Shown here in pieces: positions 56,533-64,000 of a stretch of 64,000 nucleotides of DNA. The notes under the pieces are model-generated. The model worked only from the letters and a program-made list of their open reading frames with translations, was not told where the DNA came from and did no database searches. The stretch's first letter is position 1, and the number at the start of each line of letters is the position of its first letter. The stretch spans positions 5,099,001 to 5,163,000 of the forward strand of contig NC_070629.1 of the NCBI RefSeq assembly GCF_947347685.1. The letters run 5' to 3'. This stretch comes from Pleuronectes platessa. Lineage: Eukaryota > Chordata > Actinopteri > Pleuronectiformes > Pleuronectidae. The position numbers were made by a program, and so were the translations under genes.

Positions 56533-56954
56533 AAGGATATAGTGAGGATCAACTCCATTTATTTTCCAGTGTTCATCTGCACAGGGTGAACAACAGTGGA
56601 AGTGCAGTAACAAATATCAACAGTATATAGCTTTAAGTAAAAACTGAAATGCTGGATGTGGTGTACACACAATGAAAAAAAAAACTCCAACAATTGACTA
56701 AGACAAAAACAAATCTTAATGTATTAAGTTGCTTTTCTATTCCATATCTCAGGGGTTCAAGACCCCTTGTGCTTTAAATTATCATGTTATTGTTCACAAC
56801 TTGGAAAGGACACAGGCAATAATAGTTAGAGAACACCAAACAGGTGCATTCAGAATTCAGTCCATGCTGGATATTTCACCAAGTGAGCAATCTTCCTGAC
56901 ATCCATTATTTAGAGAAGCTTTCGTGAAATGGCTTTGCATCTGTTACAAACAAC

Positions 56955-57028
56955 TGGCCAGTATGGGGTTTGAACCCATGACCTTGGCGTAATTAGCACC
57001 ACGCTCTGACCATCTGAGCTAACCAGCC
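56955..57028 (-). tRNA. tRNA-Ile-AAT: tRNA-Ile(AAT), Ile-98, A37T
   Basis: The loop reads CTAATTA. A37, the position next to the anticodon that normally carries a t6A-type modification in Ile tRNAs, is T. T4-G69 also present; no T run. Probably impaired in decoding. Confidence 0.8.
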
Positions 57029-57450
57029 AAGGATATAGTGAGGATCAACTCCATTTATTTTCCAGTGTTCATCTGCACAGGGTGAACAACAGTGGAAGTG
57101 CAGTAACAAATATCAACAGTATATAGCTTTAAGTAAAAACTGAAATGCTGGATGTGGTGTACACACAATGAAAAAAAAAACTCCAACAATTGACTAAGAC
57201 AAAAACAAATCTTAATGTATTAAGTTGCTTTTCTATTCCATATCTCAGGGGTTCAAGACCCCTTGTGCTTTAAATTATCATGTTATTGTTCACAACTTGG
57301 AAAGGACACAGGCAATAATAGTTAGAGAACACCAAACAGGTGCATTCAGAATTCAGTCCATGCTGGATATTTCACCAAGTGAGCAATCTTCCTGACATCC
57401 ATTATTTAGAGAAGCTTTCGTGAAATGTCTTTGCATCTGTTACAAACAAC

Positions 57451-57524
57451 TGGCCAGTATGGGGTTTGAACCCATGACCTTGGCGTTATTAGCACCACGC
57501 TCTGACCATCTGAGCTAACCGGCC
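57451..57524 (-). tRNA. tRNA-Ile-AAT: tRNA-Ile(AAT), Ile-99, R-like with TTCAAAC loop
   Basis: Stems intact, no T run; divergent from Arg-34. Confidence 0.93.
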
Positions 57525-57787
57525 ATTTATAGAGTGAGGATAGACTCCATTTTTTATTCCAGTGATCATTTTGCACAGGGAAAACAACAGTAGAAGTGCA
57601 GTACGATTAGGTGAATGAGTCATTATGCATTTTTTGGATATTTAGTACACATACACATTGTTAAAAAAAAAAACTTCAATAAAGTAAGATATTTCATAGA
57701 ACAATCTTTCGGCCAAGTATTTTAATTCAGAGAAGCTTTTATAAATGATTGGATCTCGATGAGTTCAACCTTACATGAGAGAACTAA

Positions 57788-57860
57788 GACCACGTGGCCT
57801 AATGGAGAAGGCGTCTGACTTCGAATCAGAAGATTGAGGGTTCGAGTCCCTTCGTGGTTG
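57788..57860 (+). tRNA. tRNA-Arg-TCG: tRNA-Arg(TCG), Arg-34, D-loop change
   Basis: One D-loop C (position 20a) is G (aatggagaagg). Position 20 regions help identify Arg tRNAs to their synthetase, so charging might be affected; stems are unchanged. Confidence 0.95.
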
Positions 57861-58206
57861 AAAGTCCCTCAATTTACAAAAATATCTAAAGTGTAGTGCC
57901 TTAAGAAAAAACTGAAATGCTATATGTGGTCTACACACAATGACAAATCCTTCACACCAAAACAAGTCATACTGTATGAAGTGCTTTTCTATTCCATATC
58001 TCAGGGGTTCAAGACACCTTTTGCTTTAAACTATCATATTATTGTTGTTCACAACTTGGAGAGGATACAGGCAATAATAGTTAGTGAAGAAACAGGTGCA
58101 GTTAGAATTCAGTCCATGCTGGATATTTCACCAAGTGAGCAATCTTCCTGACATCCATTATTTAGAGAAGCTTTCGTGAAATGGCTTTGCATCTGTTACA
58201 AACAAC

Positions 58207-58280
58207 TGGCCAGTATGGGGCTTGAACCCATGACCTTGGCTTTATTAGCACCACGCTCTGACCATCTGAGCTAACCGGCC
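58207..58280 (-). tRNA. tRNA-Ile-AAT: tRNA-Ile(AAT), Ile-100, class V
   Basis: C39A. Confidence 0.84.
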
Positions 58281-58702
58281 ACGTATATAGTGAGGATCAA
58301 CTCCATTTATTTTCCAGTGTTCATCTGCACAGGGTGAACAACAGTGGAAGTGCAGTAACAAATATCAACAGTATATAGCTTTAAGTAAAAACTGAAATGC
58401 TGGATGTGGTGTACACACAATGAAAAAAAAAACTCCAACAACTGACTAAGACAAAAACAAATCTTAATCTATTAAGTTGCTTTTCTATTCCATATCTCAG
58501 GGGTTCAAGACCCCTTGTGCTTTAAATTATCATGTTATTGTTCACAACTTGGAAAGGACACAGGCAATAATAGTTAGAGAACACCAAACAGGTGCATTCA
58601 GAATTCAGTCCATGCTGGATATTTCACCAAGTGAGCAATCTTCCTGACATCCATTATTTAGAGAAGCTTTCGTGAAATGTCTTTGCATCTGTTACAAACA
58701 AC

Positions 58703-58776
58703 TGGCCAGTATGGGGTTTGAACCCATGACCTTGGCGTTATTAGCACCACGCTCTGACCATCTGAGCTAACCAGCC
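58703..58776 (-). tRNA. tRNA-Ile-AAT: tRNA-Ile(AAT), Ile-101, T-like body without T run
   Basis: T4-G69, TTCAAAC; twin of Ile-84 and Ile-90. Confidence 0.9.
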
Positions 58777-59198
58777 AAGGATATAGTGAGGATCAACTCC
58801 ATTTATTTTCCAGTGTTCATCTGCACAGGGTGAACAACAGTGGAAGTGCAGTAACAAATATCAACAGTATATAGCTTTAAGTAAAAACTGAAATGCTGGA
58901 TGTGGTGTACACACAATGAAAAAAAAAACTCCAACAATTGACTAAGACAAAAACAAATCTTAATGTATTAAGTTGCTTTTCTATTCCATATCTCAGGGGT
59001 TCAAGACCCCTTGTGCTTTAAATTATCATGTTATTGTTCACAACTTGGAAAGGACACAGGCAATAATAGTTAGAGAACACCAAACAGGTGCATTCAGAAT
59101 TCAGTCCATGCTGGATATTTCACCAAGTGAGCAATCTTCCTGACATCCATTATTTAGAGAAGCTTTCGTGAAATGGCATTGCCACTGTTACAGAAAAT

Positions 59199-59272
59199 TG
59201 GCCAGTATGGGGTTTGAACCCATGACCTTGGCGTTATTAGCACCACGCTCTGACCATCTGAGCTAACCGGCC
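59199..59272 (-). tRNA. tRNA-Ile-AAT: tRNA-Ile(AAT), Ile-102, class Q
   Basis: Intact body, T4 at 59194-59197. Confidence 0.94.
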
Positions 59273-59536
59273 ATTTATAGAGTGAGGATAGACTCCATTT
59301 TTTATTCCAGTGATCATTTTGCACAGTGAAAACAACAGTAGAAGTGCAGTACGATTAGGTGAATGAGTCACTATGCGTTTTTTGGATATTTAGTACACAT
59401 ACACATGGTTAAAAAAAAAAAACTTCAATAAAGTAAGATATTTCATAGAACAATCTTTCGGCCAAGTATTTTAATTCAGAGAAGCTTTTATAAATGATTG
59501 GATCTCGATGAGTTCAACCTTACATGAGAGAACTAA

Positions 59537-59609
59537 GACCACGTGGCCTAATGGACAAGGCGTCTGACTTCGAATCAGAAGATTGAGGGTTCGAGTCCCT
59601 TCGTGGTTG
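59537..59609 (+). tRNA. tRNA-Arg-TCG: tRNA-Arg(TCG), Arg-35
   Basis: Reference T48 although it occupies the slot that has C48 in the other double-Arg cycles. Confidence 0.97.
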
Positions 59610-59955
59610 AAAGTCCCTCAATTTACAAAAATATCTAAAGTGTAGTGCCTTAAGAAAAAACTGAAATGCTATATGTGGTCTACACACAATGACAAATCCT
59701 TCACACCAAAACAAGTCATACTGTATGAAGTGCTTTTCTATTCCATATCTCAGGGGTTCAAGACACCTTTTGCTTTAAACTATCATATTATTGTTGTTCA
59801 CAACTTGGAGAGGATACAGGCAATAATAGTTAGTGAAGAAACAGGTGCAGTTAAAATTCAGTCCATGCTGGATATTTCACCAAGTGAGCAATCTTCCTGA
59901 CATCCATAATTCAGAGAAGCTTTTGTGAAATGGCATTGCCACTGTTACAGAAAAA

Positions 59956-60029
59956 TGGCCAGTATGGGGTTTGAACCAATGACCTTGGCGTTATTAGCAC
60001 TACGCTCTGACCATCTGAGCTAACCGGCC
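59956..60029 (-). tRNA. tRNA-Ile-AAT: tRNA-Ile(AAT), Ile-103, class P
   Basis: Class P; T5 at 59951-59955; lone Ile between Arg-35 and Arg-36; 5' flank tttatagag rather than catatagag of Ile-86 and Ile-92. Confidence 0.75.
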
Positions 60030-60292
60030 ATTTATAGAGTGAGGATAGACTCCATTTTTTATTCCAGTGATCATTTTGCACAGGGAAAACAACAGTAGAA
60101 GTGCAGTACGATTAGGTGAATGAGTCATTATGCGTTTTTTGGATATTTAGTACACATACACATTGTTAAAAAAAAAAACTTCAATAAAGTAAGATATTTC
60201 ATAGAACAATCTTTCGGCCAAGTATTTTAATTCAGAGAAGCTTTTATAAATGATTGGATCTCGATGAGTTCAACCTTACATGAGAGAACTAA

Positions 60293-60365
60293 GACCACGT
60301 GGCCTAATGGACAAGGCGTCTGACTTCGAATCAGAAGATTGAGGGTTCGAGTCCCTTCGTGGTTG
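60293..60365 (+). tRNA. tRNA-Arg-TCG: tRNA-Arg(TCG), Arg-36
   Basis: Reference body; three private changes in the following 230 bp. Confidence 0.97.
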
Positions 60366-60711
60366 AAAGTCCCTCAATTTACAAAAATATCTAAAGTGTA
60401 GTGCCTTAAGAAAAAACTGAAATGCTATATGTGGTCTACACACAATGACAAATCCTTCACACCAAAACAAGTCATACTGTATGATGTGCTTTTCTATTCC
60501 ATATCTCAGGGGTTCAAGACACCTTTTGCTTTAAACTATCATATTATTGTTGTTCACAACTTGGAGAGGATACAGGCACTAATAGTTATTGAAGAAACAG
60601 GTGCAGTTAGAATTCAGTCCATGCTGGATATTTCACCAAGTGAGCAATCTTCCTGACATCCATTATTTAGAGAAGCTTTCGTGAAATGGCTTTGCATCTG
60701 TTACAAACAAC

Positions 60712-60785
60712 TGGCCAGTATGGGGCTTGAACCCATGACCTTGGCGTTATTAGCACCACGCTCTGACCATCTGAGCTATCCAGCC
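60712..60785 (-). tRNA. tRNA-Ile-AAT: tRNA-Ile(AAT), Ile-104, class V
   Basis: C4T (T4-G69) and T7A (A7 x A66) with the TTCAAGC loop and no T run, a mix of class T 5' half and class R 3' half. Confidence 0.84.
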
Positions 60786-61206
60786 ACGTATATAGTGAGG
60801 ATCAACTCCATTTATTTTCCAGTGTTCATCTGCACAGGGTGAACAACAGTGGAAGTGCAGTAACAAATATCAACAGTATATAGCTTTAAGTAAAAACTGA
60901 AATGCTGGATGTGGTGTACACACAATGAAAAAAAAAACTCCAACAATTGACTAAGACAAAAACAAATCTTAATGTATTAAGTTGCTTTTCTATTCCATAT
61001 CTCAGGGGTTCAAGACCCCTTGTGCTTTAAATTATCATGTTATTGTTCACAACTTGGAAAGGACACAGGCAATAATAGTTAGAGAACACCAAACAGGTGC
61101 ATTTATAATTCAGTCCATGCTGGATATTTCACCAAGTGAGCAATCTTCCTGACATCCATAATTCAGGGAAGCTTTGTGAAATGGCATTGCCACTGTTACA
61201 GAAAAA

Positions 61207-61280
61207 TGGCCAGTATGGGGTTTGAACCCATGACCTTGGCGTTATTAGCACCACGCTCTGACCATCTGAGCTAACCAGCC
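61207..61280 (-). tRNA. tRNA-Ile-AAT: tRNA-Ile(AAT), Ile-105, class T
   Basis: T4-G69; T5 at 61202-61206. Confidence 0.93.
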
Positions 61281-61702
61281 ACGTATATAGTGAGGATCAA
61301 CTCCATTTATTTTCCAGTGTTCATCTGCACAGGGTGAACAACAGTGGAAGTGCAGTAACAAATATCAACAGTATATAGCTTTAAGTAAAAACTGAAATGC
61401 TGGATGTGGTGTACACACAATGAAAAAAAAAACTCCAACAATTGACTAAGACAAAAACAAATCTTAATGTATTAAGTTGCTTTTCTATTCCATATCTCAG
61501 GGGTTCAAGACCCCTTGTGCTTTAAATTATCATGTTATTGTTCACAACTTGGAAAGGACACAGGCAATAATAGTTAGAGAACACCAAACAGGTGCATTCA
61601 GAATTCAGTCCATGCTGGATATTTCACCAAGTGAGCAATCTTCCTGACATCCATTATTTAGAGAAGCTTTCGTGAAATGGCTTTGCATCTGTTACAAACA
61701 AC

Positions 61703-61776
61703 TGGCCAGTATGGGGCTTGAACCCATGACCTTGGCGTTATTAGCACCACGCTCTGACCATCTGAGCTAACCGGCC
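61703..61776 (-). tRNA. tRNA-Ile-AAT: tRNA-Ile(AAT), Ile-106, class R
   Basis: Intact; divergent from Arg-37. Confidence 0.94.
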
Positions 61777-62039
61777 ACATATAGAGTGAGGATAGACTCC
61801 ATTTTTTATTCCAGTGATCATTTTGCACAGGGAAAACAACAGTAGAAGTGCAGTACGATTAGGTGAATGAGTCATTATGCGTTTTTTGGATATTTAGTAC
61901 ACATACACATTGTTAAAAAAAAAAACTTCAATAAAGTAAGATATTTCATAGAACAATCTTTCGGCCAAGTATTTTAATTCAGAGAAGCTTTTATAAATGA
62001 TTGGATCTCGATGAGTTCAACCTTACATGAGAGAACTAA

Positions 62040-62112
62040 GACCACGTGGCCTAATGGACAAGGCGTCTGACTTCGAATCAGAAGATTGAGGGTTCGAGTC
62101 CCTTCATGGTTG
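62040..62112 (+). tRNA. tRNA-Arg-TCG: tRNA-Arg(TCG), Arg-37, G67A
   Basis: The 3' acceptor strand reads CATGGTT. G67A leaves C6 x A67 in the acceptor stem. It is the only Arg copy I saw with an acceptor mismatch. Confidence 0.92.
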
Positions 62113-62458
62113 AAAGTCCCTCAATTTACAAAAATATCTAAAGTGTAGTGACTTAAGAAAAAACTGAAATGCTATATGTGGTCTACACACAATGACAAAT
62201 CCTTCACACCAAAACAAGTCATACTGTATGAAGTGCTTTTCTATTCCATATCTCAGGGGTTCAAGACAACTTTTGCTTTAAACTATCATATTATTGTTGT
62301 TCACAACTTGGAGAGGATACAGGCAATAATAGTTAGTGAAGAAACAGGTGCAGTTAGAATTCAGTCCATGCTGGATATTTCACCAAGTGAGCAATCTTCC
62401 TGACATCCATTATTTAGAGAAGCTTTTGTGAAATGGCTTTGCATCTGTTACAAACAAC

Positions 62459-62532
62459 TGGCCAGTATGGGGCTTGAACCCATGACCTTGGCTTTATTAG
62501 CACCACGCTCTGACCATCTGAGCTAACCGGCC
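62459..62532 (-). tRNA. tRNA-Ile-AAT: tRNA-Ile(AAT), Ile-107, class V
   Basis: C39A. Confidence 0.84.
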
Positions 62533-62954
62533 ACGTATATAGTGAGGATCAACTCCATTTATTTTCCAGTGTTCATCTGCACAGGGTGAACAACAGTGGA
62601 AGTGCAGTAACAAATATCAACAGTATATAGCTTTAAGTAAAAACTGAAATGCTGGATGTGGTGTACACACAATGAAAAAAAAAACTCCAACAACTGACTA
62701 AGACAAAAACAAATCTTAATGTATTAAGTTGCTTTTCTATTCCATATCTCAGGGGTTCAAGACCCCTTGTGCTTTAAATTATCATGTTATTGTTCACAAC
62801 TTGGAAAGGACACAGGCAATAATAGTTAGAGAACACCAAACAGGTGCATTCAGAATTCAGTCCATGCTGGATATTTCACCAAGTGAGCAATCTTCCTGAC
62901 ATCCATTATTTAGAGAAGCTTTCGTGAAATGGCTTTGCATCTGTTACAAACAAC

Positions 62955-63028
62955 TGGCCAGTATGGGGTTTGAACCCATGACCTTGGCGTTATTAGCACC
63001 ACGCTCTGACCATCTGAGCTAACCAGCC
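62955..63028 (-). tRNA. tRNA-Ile-AAT: tRNA-Ile(AAT), Ile-108, T-like body without T run
   Basis: T4-G69, TTCAAAC. Confidence 0.9.
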
Positions 63029-63450
63029 AAGGATATAGTGAGGATCAACTCCATTTATTTTCCAGTGTTCATCTGCACAGGGTGAACAACAGTGGAAGTG
63101 CAGTAACAAATATCAACAGTATATAGCTTTAAGTAAAAACTGAAATGCTGGATGTGGTGTACACACAATGAAAAAAAAAACTCCAACAATTGACTAAGAC
63201 AAAAACAAATCTTAATGTATTAAGTTGCTTTTCTATTCCATATCTCAGGGGTTCAAGACCCCTTGTGCTTTAAATTATCATGTTATTGTTCACAACTTGG
63301 AAAGGACACAGGCAATAATAGTTAGAGAACACCAAACAGGTGCATTCAGAATTCAGTCCATGCTGGATATTTCACCAAGTGAGCAATCTTCCTGACATCC
63401 ATTATTTAGAGAAGCTTTCGTGAAATGGCATTGCCACTGTTACAGAAAAT

Positions 63451-63524
63451 TGGCCAGTATGGGGTTTGAACCCATGACCTTGGCGTTATTAGCACCACGC
63501 TCTGACCATCTGAGCTAACCGGCC
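63451..63524 (-). tRNA. tRNA-Ile-AAT: tRNA-Ile(AAT), Ile-109, class Q
   Basis: Intact body; T4 at 63446-63449; divergent from Arg-38. Confidence 0.94.
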
Positions 63525-63788
63525 ATTTATAGAGTGAGGATAGACTCCATTTTTTATTCCAGTGATCATTTTGCACAGTGAAAACAACAGTAGAAGTGCA
63601 GTACGATTAGGTGAATGAGTCACTATGCGTTTTTTGGATATTTAGTACACATACACATGGTTAAAAAAAAAAAACTTCAATAAAGTAAGATATTTCATAG
63701 AACAATCTTTCGGCCAAGTATTTTAATTCAGAGAAGCTTTTATAAATGATTGGATCTCGATGAGTTCAACCTTACATGAGAGAACTAA

Positions 63789-63861
63789 GACCACGTGGCC
63801 TAATGGACAAGGCGTCTGACTTCGAATCAGAAGATCGAGGGTTCGAGTCCCTTCGTGGTTG
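63789..63861 (+). tRNA. tRNA-Arg-TCG: tRNA-Arg(TCG), Arg-38, T48C
   Basis: T48C as in Arg-28 and Arg-31. The window ends 139 bp later inside its 3' spacer. Confidence 0.97.
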
Positions 63862-64000
63862 AAAGTCCCTCAATTTACAAAAATATCTAAAGTGTAGTGC
63901 CTTAAGAAAAAACTGAAATGCTATATGTGGTCTACACACAATGACAAATCCTTCACACCAAAACAAGTCATACTGTATGAAGTGCTTTTCTATTCCATAT

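Larger units (their letters stand above)
57788..60292. repeat. 2505-bp double-Arg cycle, copy 3
   Basis: It has the same length and order, but its inner Arg (59537) keeps T48 and its first Arg has a D-loop C-to-G change. Confidence 0.92.
1..64000. repeat. Tandem tRNA-Ile(AAT)/tRNA-Arg(TCG) higher-order array, truncated at both window edges
   Basis: The whole window is made of two related monomers. An Ile monomer of about 496 bp occurs 109 times and an Arg insert-monomer of about 260 bp occurs 38 times. Arg start-to-start distances are 756, 1252, 1748, 2244 or 2740 bp, give or take a few bases, which is 756 + 496k. No unique sequence enters or leaves, so the array extends beyond both ends. 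Copies differ by single substitutions shared between neighbours, the pattern expected from unequal crossing over and gene conversion. EcoRI (gaattc) and HindIII (aagctt) sites recur in nearly every monomer. Confidence 0.98.
62040..64000. repeat. 2505-bp double-Arg cycle, copy 4, cut by window end
   Basis: The first 1749 bp (Arg-37, Ile-107 to Ile-109, Arg-38) match the start of the other copies in spacing and variants, including T48C in Arg-38. Confidence 0.85.

Noticed and set aside
1..64000. CRISPR array
   Set aside because: Repeats are about 500 bp with conserved spacers and fold as eukaryotic tRNAs; there is no short repeat with unique spacers.
1..64000. tRNA-derived SINE family
   Set aside because: Copies are in strict tandem with fixed strand and spacing, without target-site duplications or variable 3' tails; the A tract and AATAAA in the Arg flank have matching positions in the non-Arg sibling monomer.
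1..64000. Pure assembly artefact
   Set aside because: Copies carry private substitutions, graded family relations and specific junctions, which a simple collapse or loop would not give. Exact copy number is still uncertain.

Overview
The window is one continuous tandem array of nuclear tRNA genes and holds no credible protein gene. I count 147 tRNA genes or tRNA relics: 38 copies of tRNA-Arg (anticodon TCG) on the + strand and 109 copies of tRNA-Ile (anticodon AAT) on the - strand, about one per 435 bp. Both have eukaryotic internal promoters (A box, B box) and no encoded CCA. An A34-type Ile anticodon and an Arg-TCG body very like the vertebrate one, as I remember it, point to an animal, plausibly a vertebrate with large tRNA clusters such as a fish or amphibian. 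The species cannot be fixed from the sequence. Spacers are AT-rich.

Layout: two building blocks alternate. The Ile monomer is about 496 bp: a 74-nt tRNA-Ile on the - strand plus a 422-bp spacer that carries an orphan tRNA T-arm/B-box hairpin on the + strand. The Arg block adds about 260 bp and carries a 73-nt tRNA-Arg on the + strand. Arg-to-Arg distances are therefore quantised at about 756 + 496k bp, with k from 0 to 4. In each cycle the last Ile and the Arg gene diverge (about 263 bp between them), the Arg gene and the next Ile converge (about 346 bp), and the remaining Ile genes run head to tail.

Regions: 1-3202 is a degenerate four-Ile cycle plus a partial one. 3203-10193 holds four near-identical 1748-bp cycles. 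10194-15427 holds a short cycle and then a copy of 959-4950. 15428-25570 is the most damaged part, with a truncated Ile gene, a 5-Ile block with B-box mutations, and two chimeric junctions. 25571-47533 mixes a 3-Ile family (1747 bp) and a 4-Ile family (2244 bp). 47534-64000 is dominated by a 2505-bp double-Arg cycle seen three times, with a fourth cut by the window edge.

Ile classes used below (tRNA numbering). R: fully paired reference body (T loop TTCAAGC) but no T run next to the 3' end. P: two stem mismatches (T51 x C63, A28 x C42) but a T5 Pol III stop directly against the gene. T: TTCAAAC loop and a T5 stop, usually with a T4-G69 wobble. Q: TTCAAAC loop and a T4 stop one base after the gene. 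V: other variants without a T run. Arg copies are nearly invariant, while Ile copies vary in many stems. The array would supply Ile-AAT and Arg-TCG tRNA if transcribed. It could also act as a dense TFIIIC/Pol III chromatin domain; that is inference.
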